The translations under genes and the position numbers were made by a program. Below are positions 14,360-20,258 of a stretch of DNA of 20,258 nt, one piece after another (position 1 is the first letter of the stretch; each line of letters begins with the position of its first letter). This DNA is from Marivivens sp. (GTDB lineage Bacteria; Pseudomonadota; Alphaproteobacteria; Rhodobacterales; Rhodobacteraceae). The DNA is taken from contig JAHEBR010000016.1 of the NCBI GenBank assembly GCA_024642185.1, positions 1 to 20,258 on the forward strand, given 5' to 3'. A model generated the notes under the pieces. The model ran no database searches. It saw only the letters and a program-made list of their open reading frames with translations, and was not told the origin of the DNA.

Positions 14360-14946
14360 CTTGGCTTCTCGGCCTGACCGGCTCGATCGGCATGGGCAAA
14401 TCCACCACGGCCCAGATGTTCCGCGACGAAGGCATCCCCGTCTGGGACGCCGATGCCGCCGTTCATCGCCTATATGACCGCGGCGGCGCGGCTGTTGGGC
14501 CGGTGGGAGCTGCCTTCCCCGAGGCGGTCGTGGATGGGGTCATCTCCCGCGACGCGCTCAAAAAGATTATCGCAGCCGATCCCGCTGCGCTGGGCCGCCT
14601 CGAACAGATCGTCCACCCCCTTGTCGCCAAGGATCGCGCCGCCTTTGTCGCCGCCAACCCTGCGCCCCTGATCGTGGTCGATATACCGCTTCTGTACGAA
14701 ACAGGAGCAGAGACATGGCTCGATTCGGTTCTCGTGGTCTCCGCTAGCGAGGAAGCCCAGCGCGCCCGCGTTCTGGCCCGCCCCGGCATGACAGAGGCGC
14801 AGTTCGGGGCCATCCTGTCGCGGCAGATGCCCGACGCCGAAAAGCGCCGCCGCGCGGATCACCTGATCGAAACGACCACACTGAATGAGGCCCGCGCCAA
14901 GGTCCGCGCCCTGATAGCAGAACTGAAAGATAAAACCGATGCGTGA
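14356..14946 (+). CDS. coaE: CoaE, dephospho-CoA kinase
   Basis: CoaE phosphorylates the 3'-hydroxyl of dephospho-CoA with ATP, the last step of coenzyme A synthesis. The 196-aa protein has the P-loop GLTGSIGMGKST (residues 6-17), the family DADAAVHRLY after it, and the lid region ending in RAHQ/RRADH-type residues (RRRADHLIE). The frame is open far upstream, but the upstream extension is arginine-rich antisense-like sequence. The ATG at 14356, which overlaps the aroE TGA, gives the canonical N-terminus MTWLLGLTGS. It overlaps dnaQ by 8 bases. Confidence 0.96.
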   Translation: MTWLLGLTGSIGMGKSTTAQMFRDEGIPVWDADAAVHRLYDRGGAAVGPVGAAFPEAVVDGVISRDALKKIIAADPAALGRLEQIVHPLVAKDRAAFVAANPAPLIVVDIPLLYETGAETWLDSVLVVSASEEAQRARVLARPGMTEAQFGAILSRQMPDAEKRRRADHLIETTTLNEARAKVRALIAELKDKTDA

Positions 14947-15631
14947 GATCGTCCTCGACACCGAAACCACCGGATTCGAGCCCGCCGAGGGCGACCGGAT
15001 CGTGGAAATCGGGGCGGTCGAACTGATCGGCCACATCCCCACGGGCCGCACCTATCACCAATATATCAACCCCAAACGGTCGATGCCGAAAGAGGCCTTC
15101 GAGGTTCACGGGCTGGGCGACGAGTTTCTGTCCGACAAGCCGGTGTTTGCCGATATCGCCAGCGCTTTTCTTGATTTCATCGGCGACGCGCAACTGGTGA
15201 TCCACAACGCCAGCTTCGACATGAAATTCCTCAACGCCGAGCTTTCGTGGGTCAACCTGCCCCTGATCGCGATGGAGCGCGCCCTCGACACGCTCGCCAT
15301 CGCCCGCCGCCGCTTTCCGGGCTCGCCCGCCTCGCTCGATGCCCTCTGCCGCCGCTTCGGGATCGACAATTCCGCGCGGACGCTGCACGGCGCCCTTCTC
15401 GACAGTGAAATCCTTGCCGATGTCTATCTCGAGCTGATCGGCGGCCGTCAGCCCGACTTTGCCCTTTCGGCCAGCCAAGCCCAATCCGGCCAGAGCGCCA
15501 CCGCAGACGACTGGCGCCCGCGCCCGCGTCCCGCGGCGCTTGCCTCGCGGCTCACAAATGAAGAAGCCGCCGCCCACGCAGCCTTTGTCGAGGCGATGGG
15601 CGACGGCGCACTTTGGAAGAAGTTGCCCTAG
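14939..15631 (+). CDS. dnaQ: DnaQ, DNA polymerase III epsilon subunit (3'-5' proofreading exonuclease)
   Basis: DnaQ is the proofreading exonuclease of the replicative polymerase core. The 230-aa protein has all DEDDh motifs: Exo I DTETTG (Asp7, Glu9), Exo II HNASFDMKFLNAE (Asp94), and Exo III HGALLDSEILADVY (His150, Asp155). The C-terminal tail (about 180-230) is Ala/Pro-rich, as expected for the linker to the polymerase subunit. The start ATG lies in the last codons of coaE. Having dnaQ in the oriC-proximal maf-aroE-coaE run is characteristic of alphaproteobacteria. The TAG stop shares three of its bases with the convergent secB stop. Confidence 0.97.
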   Translation: MREIVLDTETTGFEPAEGDRIVEIGAVELIGHIPTGRTYHQYINPKRSMPKEAFEVHGLGDEFLSDKPVFADIASAFLDFIGDAQLVIHNASFDMKFLNAELSWVNLPLIAMERALDTLAIARRRFPGSPASLDALCRRFGIDNSARTLHGALLDSEILADVYLELIGGRQPDFALSASQAQSGQSATADDWRPRPRPAALASRLTNEEAAAHAAFVEAMGDGALWKKLP

Positions 15632-16122
15632 TTGACCGGAGCGTTCTGCGCTTCGACGCGGCGGGCAAGCTCGTTGCGATAAAGCGCAAGGAAGTCGATC
15701 GTATCAAGATTAACCGGCGGGAAGCCGCCATCCGAGGTGATATCGCTGACGATGCGGCGCAGGAACGGGAAGGTCATGCGCGGGCATTCGATCATCAGAT
15801 AGGGGTGCATCTGCTCTTCCGGCAGCCCCTCGATGTGGAACACGCCGACATAGTCGATCTCGAGCACGAACAGCGTATCGCCCGTCGATTTCGATTTGTT
15901 GGTGACGTTGAGCTTGGTCACCACCTCATACTGGTGGTCTGCGCTGCGCTTGCGCGCATCAAGACTGACCTTGACGGTCATTTCCGGCTGAAGCTCGCCC
16001 TGAATGCCCTTTTGCGAGAGGATGTTCTCGAAGGAAATATCGCGAATGAACTGGGCAAGCGCCTTGCTTACCAGCTTCGGTGCCTCTGCGGGCTTGGCGT
16101 CTGTTTCGTTGGCTTCGGCCAT
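15628..16122 (-). CDS. secB: SecB, protein-export chaperone
   Basis: SecB is a tetrameric cytoplasmic chaperone that keeps preproteins unfolded and hands them to SecA. The 164-aa length is typical. The conserved core runs from VSKALAQFIRDISFENI (about residues 18-34) through FVLEIDYVGVFHIEGL, MIECPRMTFPFLRRIVSD and the C-terminal PPVNLDTIDFLALY. The ATG at 16120-16122 has GGGAG 8 bases upstream. It follows fxsA on the same strand after a 63-base gap and ends against dnaQ. secB beside dnaQ is a conserved alphaproteobacterial pairing. Confidence 0.97.
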   Translation of the reverse strand: MAEANETDAKPAEAPKLVSKALAQFIRDISFENILSQKGIQGELQPEMTVKVSLDARKRSADHQYEVVTKLNVTNKSKSTGDTLFVLEIDYVGVFHIEGLPEEQMHPYLMIECPRMTFPFLRRIVSDITSDGGFPPVNLDTIDFLALYRNELARRVEAQNAPVN

Positions 16123-16185
16123 TTTGGCGGCTCCCTAAAATAAAATCCTGCTGTTCCTATCAGCCCCCGCGCCGGGCCTCAATGC

Positions 16186-16680
16186 CTACTGGTTCTTGGT
16201 CCAGCCAGACGGGCCCCGCGAGGGATCTTGCGGCTCGTCCCGCAGCTCTTCAAATTCGCCGTCGATTGTTGTCCCGGAATAGCCCTGGCCGGGATACGAG
16301 CGTTGCTGAGCGCCCCCCATCTGAAAGCTCGCGACAGAGACCCGCGAGCGCAGCCAGCGATAGACCGCATGGCGCACGCCCGGCACCAAAAGGGCTAGGC
16401 CGCAGGCATCTGTGAAAAAGCCGGGGGTCAAGAGAAGGGCCCCGGCGAAAAGGATCATTGCGCCGTTGGCAAGGGGCTCGGTCGGGTCGCTCAGTTCGGA
16501 AAAGCTCTGCCGCAGGCGGCCAAGCTCTCGCGCACCTTGCGAGCGCACGAGGTAAGAGCCTGCCATCGCTGTCAACAGAACGATCGCCAAGGTCGGCCAA
16601 AGGCCGATCAAGCCCCCAACCTGGATGAAGAGCGCGATCTCGATCATCGGAACCGCGACGAATGCCAGCAAAAGCCACAT
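16186..16680 (-). CDS. fxsA: FxsA family membrane protein
   Basis: The 164-aa protein matches the FxsA family, small inner-membrane proteins first known for suppressing F-plasmid exclusion of phage T7; their cellular role is unclear. It starts with WLLLAFVAVPMIEIALFI (first membrane segment), then GLWPTLAIVLLTAMAGSYLVRSQG and a third segment ILFAGALLLTPGFFTDACGLALLVPG, a near-signature for the family. The C-terminal tail is hydrophilic. The frame extends to 16725, but the ATG at 16678-16680 gives the family N-terminus, so I chose it; AAGGA lies 12 bases upstream, rather far. It diverges from timA across about 108 bases. Confidence 0.9.
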   Translation of the reverse strand: MWLLLAFVAVPMIEIALFIQVGGLIGLWPTLAIVLLTAMAGSYLVRSQGARELGRLRQSFSELSDPTEPLANGAMILFAGALLLTPGFFTDACGLALLVPGVRHAVYRWLRSRVSVASFQMGGAQQRSYPGQGYSGTTIDGEFEELRDEPQDPSRGPSGWTKNQ

Positions 16681-16788
16681 GGTTGCGACAATTCCTTTCC
16701 TTGCCGAAGGTAGACTTGGCTCCACCCCTCACCTACATAAGTGCCAACACTAGGGGATTCAAAGCCCCCGCTCCTTTATGAGGTCTTG

Positions 16789-17448
16789 ATGAACTCTCCT
16801 ATCATTCAGCTGATCGTCTTGGCAGGCATCGCCGTTTTCCTGGTTCTGCGCTTGCGTGGCGTGCTTGGAACGCGCGAAGGCTTTGAAAAGCCGCCCGCGC
16901 CCCTTCCGGCAAACGAGTCGGCCAAGCGGCGCGGCCTTGAGGTCATCGAAGGCGGGCCTGACCACGACATCATTGATCATGTGGCCGAAGACAGCGATAG
17001 CGCCAAAGCGATCGCCCGGATGAAGGCCATCGACCGCAGCTTTAACGTCGGCGAATTTCTCAAAGGCGCCCGGTCTGCCTATGAGATGATCCTCATGGCC
17101 TTTGAACGTGGCGAGCTTGCCTCGGTCAAACCCTTCCTGTCGCAAGAGATCTACCTCGCCTTCCTTGAGGTGATCGAGGGCCGCAAGGAAAAGGGCCTGA
17201 CCATCGACGCCAATTTCGTCGGCCTCGCCGAAATCGCGATCCATGAGGTTGAGTTTGATGAAACCTCGCGAGAGGCGGATGTTTCGATCCGGTTTGTGGG
17301 CGAGTTGACTTCGGTCGTGCGCGACGCAGGCGGCGAGATCGTCGAAGGCAGCCTCAACGAGATCAAGCGCCAGAAGGATATCTGGACCTTCTCGCGCGTT
17401 ATGGGCAGCGACGATCCCAACTGGCAGCTTGTCGCCACCGGCGAATAA
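16789..17448 (+). CDS. timA: TimA-like Tim44-domain membrane-anchored protein
   Basis: The 219-aa protein has one N-terminal membrane segment (IIQLIVLAGIAVFLVL, residues 4-19), a charged linker and a Tim44-like domain (about 70-215). The domain has the pattern FLKGARSAYEMILMAFERGE, LKPFLS-like VKPFLSQEIYLAF and DIWTFSRVMGSDDPNWQLV. Bacterial Tim44-domain proteins of this type are thought to act at the inner membrane, by analogy with mitochondrial Tim44; the exact role here is unknown. The ATG at 16789 has GAGG 5 bases upstream, better than the GTG at 16741. It diverges from fxsA and is followed 5 bases later by the Smr gene. Confidence 0.88.
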   Translation: MNSPIIQLIVLAGIAVFLVLRLRGVLGTREGFEKPPAPLPANESAKRRGLEVIEGGPDHDIIDHVAEDSDSAKAIARMKAIDRSFNVGEFLKGARSAYEMILMAFERGELASVKPFLSQEIYLAFLEVIEGRKEKGLTIDANFVGLAEIAIHEVEFDETSREADVSIRFVGELTSVVRDAGGEIVEGSLNEIKRQKDIWTFSRVMGSDDPNWQLVATGE

Positions 17449-17453
17449 GCCCG

Positions 17454-18047
17454 ATGCGGCGGAAGAGACAGCTTTCTTCCGAAGAGCGGGCTCTTTGGGA
17501 TCTGGTCGCCCAGCGCACCACCCCCATGCACAACCGCCCCGTTCGGCACGATCCCGCGCCGGCCCCCAAGCCCTCGGTCCGCGACGCGATCCTGCCCGAG
17601 CCTGCGGCGATCCCCGCTTTCCGCGTGGGCCAAAAAGCCAGCCCGCATCGCCCGAATGATCTGGCCGCGCCGGTCGCGGTGGAGCTTGGCCAAGCGCCCC
17701 TTCAGATGGACAAACGCGCGCATGGCAAGCTGACCAAAGGCCGGATCGAGCCTGAGGGCCGGATCGACCTGCACGGGCTTACCCTGTCCGAGGCGCACCC
17801 CGAGCTGATCTCTTTCATCCTCTCGGCCCACGCCAGCGGCAAGCGTCTTGTTCTGGTGATCACCGGCAAGGGCAAAGACCGCGACGAAGGCGGCCCGATT
17901 CCAACGCGCCTTGGCGTCTTGCGCCATCAGGTTCCCCAGTGGCTCCGCCTGCCGCCCTTGATGCAGGCCGTGCTTCAGGTCGTCCCTGCCCATATCCGCC
18001 ACGGCGGGCATGGGGCCTATTACGTTTATCTAAGGCGCGGCCGGTAG
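17454..18047 (+). CDS. Smr-domain protein (MutS2-type nuclease domain)
   Basis: The 197-aa protein has a Pro/Ala-rich variable N-terminal half (about residues 1-95) and a C-terminal Smr domain. The domain shows the LDLHG-type motif IDLHGLT (about 104-110), VLVITGKGK (about 138-146) and HGGHGAYYVYLRR at the end (the usual HGGxGAxYVxLRR). Smr domains are nicking endonuclease or RNA-cleavage modules found alone or in MutS2; here the domain stands alone. The start ATG is 5 bases after the timA stop with no clear Shine-Dalgarno, suggesting coupling. Its 3' end overlaps the convergent transporter gene by 18 bases. Confidence 0.9.
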   Translation: MRRKRQLSSEERALWDLVAQRTTPMHNRPVRHDPAPAPKPSVRDAILPEPAAIPAFRVGQKASPHRPNDLAAPVAVELGQAPLQMDKRAHGKLTKGRIEPEGRIDLHGLTLSEAHPELISFILSAHASGKRLVLVITGKGKDRDEGGPIPTRLGVLRHQVPQWLRLPPLMQAVLQVVPAHIRHGGHGAYYVYLRRGR

Positions 18048-19253
18048 GCGGGCCGCCGCATTGCGGAGCGGCGCAACCATCGCGCCCGAGGCCAAAACAA
18101 AGATCGCCGCATAGGCCCAAAGCTGGGCCGGAAACGGGTATCCCAGATCGATCAGCCATCCGGTCAGACCCGGCCCGATTGCCGACCCCAAGACCATCAT
18201 CGACACCACGGTCGATTTGATCGCCCCGATATGCCGCGTGCCAAAGAATTGCGCCCAGCAGGCGGCGGGGATGGTCGATTGCCCACCCCCTGAAACCCCC
18301 ATCAGAATTATCCCGATCGCTGACCACCAAACCAGATCGGCATGAGCGTGGGCCAAAAAGCCGATGGCGAAGGGCAACAAATAGAACGGCAACAGCCGGA
18401 CGACCCCCCAACGATCAATCGCCCAACCAAACACCTGTGTCGAAACAACGAGCGCAAGCGTACCGAGCGGGAAAACCGCGACGAGCGACAGATGATCCCA
18501 GCCTTTGACCTCGGCGAAATGAACCTGATGAAACCAGAAGGCCGTGCTGAATGCCGGCATCAACATCATGGCCAGAGAAAGGGCCCAAAACAGCGGTGAT
18601 CTGAGCGCCTCCAACCGGGTCCAATGCCGTCCGTCCAAACCGGCCGAGGTGTGATCCTCGGACGCGGCAAGCGGGGTTCGCTCCAGCCGCAAGAGCCCGA
18701 TCAGCACCGGCAGCATAAGAAGGCAAAACACCCCCGCGCCGATCCAGAGCGTGTGCCAGTCGACATGGCGCTTGAGCCAGACAAACGTCAGCGGCAGCGT
18801 TGCCTCTCCGAGCGAAAAGCCAAGCGCGGCAATGGCCAAGGCCCGCCCGCGGGTTGCCACGAACCATCGCGCCATCGCCACGACCGAAACGGTGCTGGTC
18901 ATGCCCTGTCCGAAAAAGCGAAGCGCGAGGATGACAAAGGGCAGGGCGGCTGCCCATGGATTGAGCGCCATCGCAAAACAGGCCAAGGCCAGAAGGCCGA
19001 CGACTGCGGTTCCCAAAACACGCACCCGCAGCCTGTCGGTCAGCCCGCCCGCCAGCAGCATCAAGACAGCCGAGGCGCCGGTGCCAAGGGTATAGATCCC
19101 GCCCCACTCGCCGTTTGTCAGGCCGAATGCTGCGCGGATCTCGCCGCCAAAGATCGAAATGAAGAAGGTTTGCCCAAAGGACGACAGGAACGACAAAAGC
19201 ACGCCCGCCAGAAGGAAGGGCGCATTTTCACGCAGGAAACGAACGAAGGGCAT
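18030..19253 (-). CDS. Major facilitator superfamily transporter (substrate unknown)
   Basis: The 407-aa protein has about 12 hydrophobic segments with the MFS loop 2-3 motif form GGLTDRLRVR (about residues 68-77) and a central charged loop near 190-215. RFFGQGMTSTVSVVAMARWF and GRALAIAALGFSLGEA resemble MFS members of the oxalate/formate or monocarboxylate exchange type. That resemblance is by eye and does not fix a substrate. The ATG at 19253 has AAGGA about 9 bases upstream. It lies 57 bases after hslU on the same strand and runs into smr at its 3' end. It is the only gene here that is not an obvious housekeeping gene, but its base composition looks like its neighbours, so I see no sign of recent transfer. 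Confidence 0.85.
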   Translation of the reverse strand: MPFVRFLRENAPFLLAGVLLSFLSSFGQTFFISIFGGEIRAAFGLTNGEWGGIYTLGTGASAVLMLLAGGLTDRLRVRVLGTAVVGLLALACFAMALNPWAAALPFVILALRFFGQGMTSTVSVVAMARWFVATRGRALAIAALGFSLGEATLPLTFVWLKRHVDWHTLWIGAGVFCLLMLPVLIGLLRLERTPLAASEDHTSAGLDGRHWTRLEALRSPLFWALSLAMMLMPAFSTAFWFHQVHFAEVKGWDHLSLVAVFPLGTLALVVSTQVFGWAIDRWGVVRLLPFYLLPFAIGFLAHAHADLVWWSAIGIILMGVSGGGQSTIPAACWAQFFGTRHIGAIKSTVVSMMVLGSAIGPGLTGWLIDLGYPFPAQLWAYAAIFVLASGAMVAPLRNAAARLPAAP

Positions 19254-19310
19254 TCAGGGCGTTCCTTTTGGATCGGCCCTTTATGGCGCAGGAACGCCGC
19301 CAAGCCAGCC

Positions 19311-20258
19311 CTAAAGAACGTAGCGCCCCAGATCCGGCGACCGACTGAGCTCGCCCAGGTGCTTCTCAACAAATGCGGCATCGACCGTGACCGCCTCGCC
19401 GGCGCGATCCGGCGCGGTAAAGCTCAGATCCTCGAAAACACGCTCCATCACGGTATAAAGCCGCCTTGCGCCGATATTCTCGACCGTCTGGTTCACCTCG
19501 GCGGCGATTTTGGCAAGTGCTGCGATGCCGTCGTCGGTAAAGCTCACCTCGACGCTTTCGGTCCCCATCAGGGCCGAATACTGCCGCGTGAGCGCGTTAT
19601 CCGTCTCGGTCAGGATGCGGACGAAATCCTCTTCGGTCAGCGCGCGCAGCTCGACACGGATCGGCAAGCGACCCTGAAGCTCGGGCAAAAGGTCCGAAGG
19701 TTTGGCGATATGGAAGGCGCCAGAGGCGATGAAGAGGATGTGGTCGGTCTTGACCGGCCCGTGCTTGGTCGAAACGGTCGTGCCTTCGATCAGCGGAAGA
19801 AGATCGCGCTGGACGCCCTCGCGGCTCACATCCGCGCCGCGCGTCTCGGCGCGGGCGCAGACCTTGTCGATCTCATCTAGAAAAACGATGCCGTTCTGCT
19901 CGACCGCCTCAAGCGCTGTGCGCTTCACGGCCTCATCGTCAAGCAGCTTGTCGGCTTCTTCCCCGATGAGCACCTCATAACTTTCTGCAACGGTAAGCTT
20001 TTTGCGGGTCGTGCGCTGGAAGGCTTTGCCGAAGATATCGCCAAGGTTCATCATCCCCGGCATCCCGCCCGGCTGACCCGGAATTTCAAAGCCGCCCATC
20101 GGGTTCGACGTATCGGCCACCTCAAGCTCGATCACCGTGTTATCAAGCTCGCCCGACCGCAGCTTTTTGCGAAACGCCTCGCGTGTGCCTTCGCGGGCGT
20201 CTGTTCCGGCGATGGCGGTGATGACGCGATCCTCTGCAGATTGCTCGGCCGCGGCTTT
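19311..20258 (-). CDS. hslU: HslU, ATPase subunit of the HslUV protease (N-terminal part beyond window)
   Basis: HslU is the AAA+ unfoldase that feeds substrates to the HslV peptidase. The last 315 residues are visible in an open frame that runs to the window edge; the Walker A end lies outside. Seen are the end of the intermediate (I) domain (FRKKLRSGELDNTVIELEV), the Walker B IVFLDEIDK, the sensor-1 region DHILFIASGAF, the sensor-2 GARRLYTVMERVFEDL, and the terminal LGRYVL. The extreme C-terminus matters in the family because it inserts into HslV. hslV is expected just upstream, outside the window. Confidence 0.96.
   Translation of the reverse strand, partial: KAAAEQSAEDRVITAIAGTDAREGTREAFRKKLRSGELDNTVIELEVADTSNPMGGFEIPGQPGGMPGMMNLGDIFGKAFQRTTRKKLTVAESYEVLIGEEADKLLDDEAVKRTALEAVEQNGIVFLDEIDKVCARAETRGADVSREGVQRDLLPLIEGTTVSTKHGPVKTDHILFIASGAFHIAKPSDLLPELQGRLPIRVELRALTEEDFVRILTETDNALTRQYSALMGTESVEVSFTDDGIAALAKIAAEVNQTVENIGARRLYTVMERVFEDLSFTAPDRAGEAVTVDAAFVEKHLGELSRSPDLGRYVL

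Noticed and set aside
18624..19880. A 418-codon open frame on the + strand opposite the MFS and hslU genes
   Set aside because: It spans two real genes and the gap between them on the other strand, and its product is charged low-complexity sequence without domain signatures.
1..20258. A new defence, mobile or biosynthetic system
   Set aside because: Every reading frame with convincing coding character belongs to a known family; no repeats, integrase, transposase, toxin-antitoxin pair or unexplained gene cluster was found.

Overview
The window reads as a GC-rich alphaproteobacterial chromosome, most likely Rhodobacteraceae (Roseobacter/Rhodobacter type). This rests on gene content, gene order and protein style, not on a database search. 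Every gene recognised is a core housekeeping gene except one MFS transporter. I see no insertion sequence, phage gene, CRISPR array, tRNA or rRNA.

Layout. (1) Positions 1-2629: the 3' end of mutS (+) meets the heat-shock pair hrcA-grpE (-). (2) 2743-5208: an overlapping + strand run of rph, rdgB and hemW. (3) 5205-12559: a long minus-strand block, hemJ-rho-mnmE-mnmG-rsmG-parA-parB. Its last five genes are separated by 3 bases or less, or overlap. Two perfect parS sites lie inside rsmG and at the start of mnmG. (4) 12560-12929: a 370-bp gene-free region with a cluster of DnaA-box-like 9-mers (one perfect) and a pure A/T stretch, which I interpret as the chromosomal replication origin oriC. (5) 12930-15631: the overlapping + strand run maf-aroE-coaE-dnaQ. 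(6) 15628-20258: secB and fxsA (-), timA and an Smr-domain gene (+), an MFS transporter (-) and the C-terminal two thirds of hslU (-).

How it fits together. The window appears to hold both the replication origin and the segregation module of the chromosome. ParB would load on the two parS sites about 3.4 and 5.3 kb from oriC, and ParA would move the origin. Genes next to oriC point away from it on both sides, so replication and transcription are co-directional there. The other genes cover tRNA wobble-uridine modification (mnmE, mnmG), 16S rRNA methylation (rsmG), transcription termination (rho), haem synthesis (hemJ; hemW is a haem-handling protein), nucleotide-pool cleaning (rdgB, maf), shikimate and CoA synthesis (aroE, coaE), DNA proofreading and mismatch repair (dnaQ, mutS), and protein quality control and export (grpE, hrcA, secB, hslU).

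I found no convincing new multi-gene system. The most interesting material is regulatory: the oriC, a perfect DnaA box that overlaps the maf start codon, parS sites embedded in coding sequence, a CtrA-like site by the A/T stretch, and four convergent gene pairs whose coding regions overlap at their stops.
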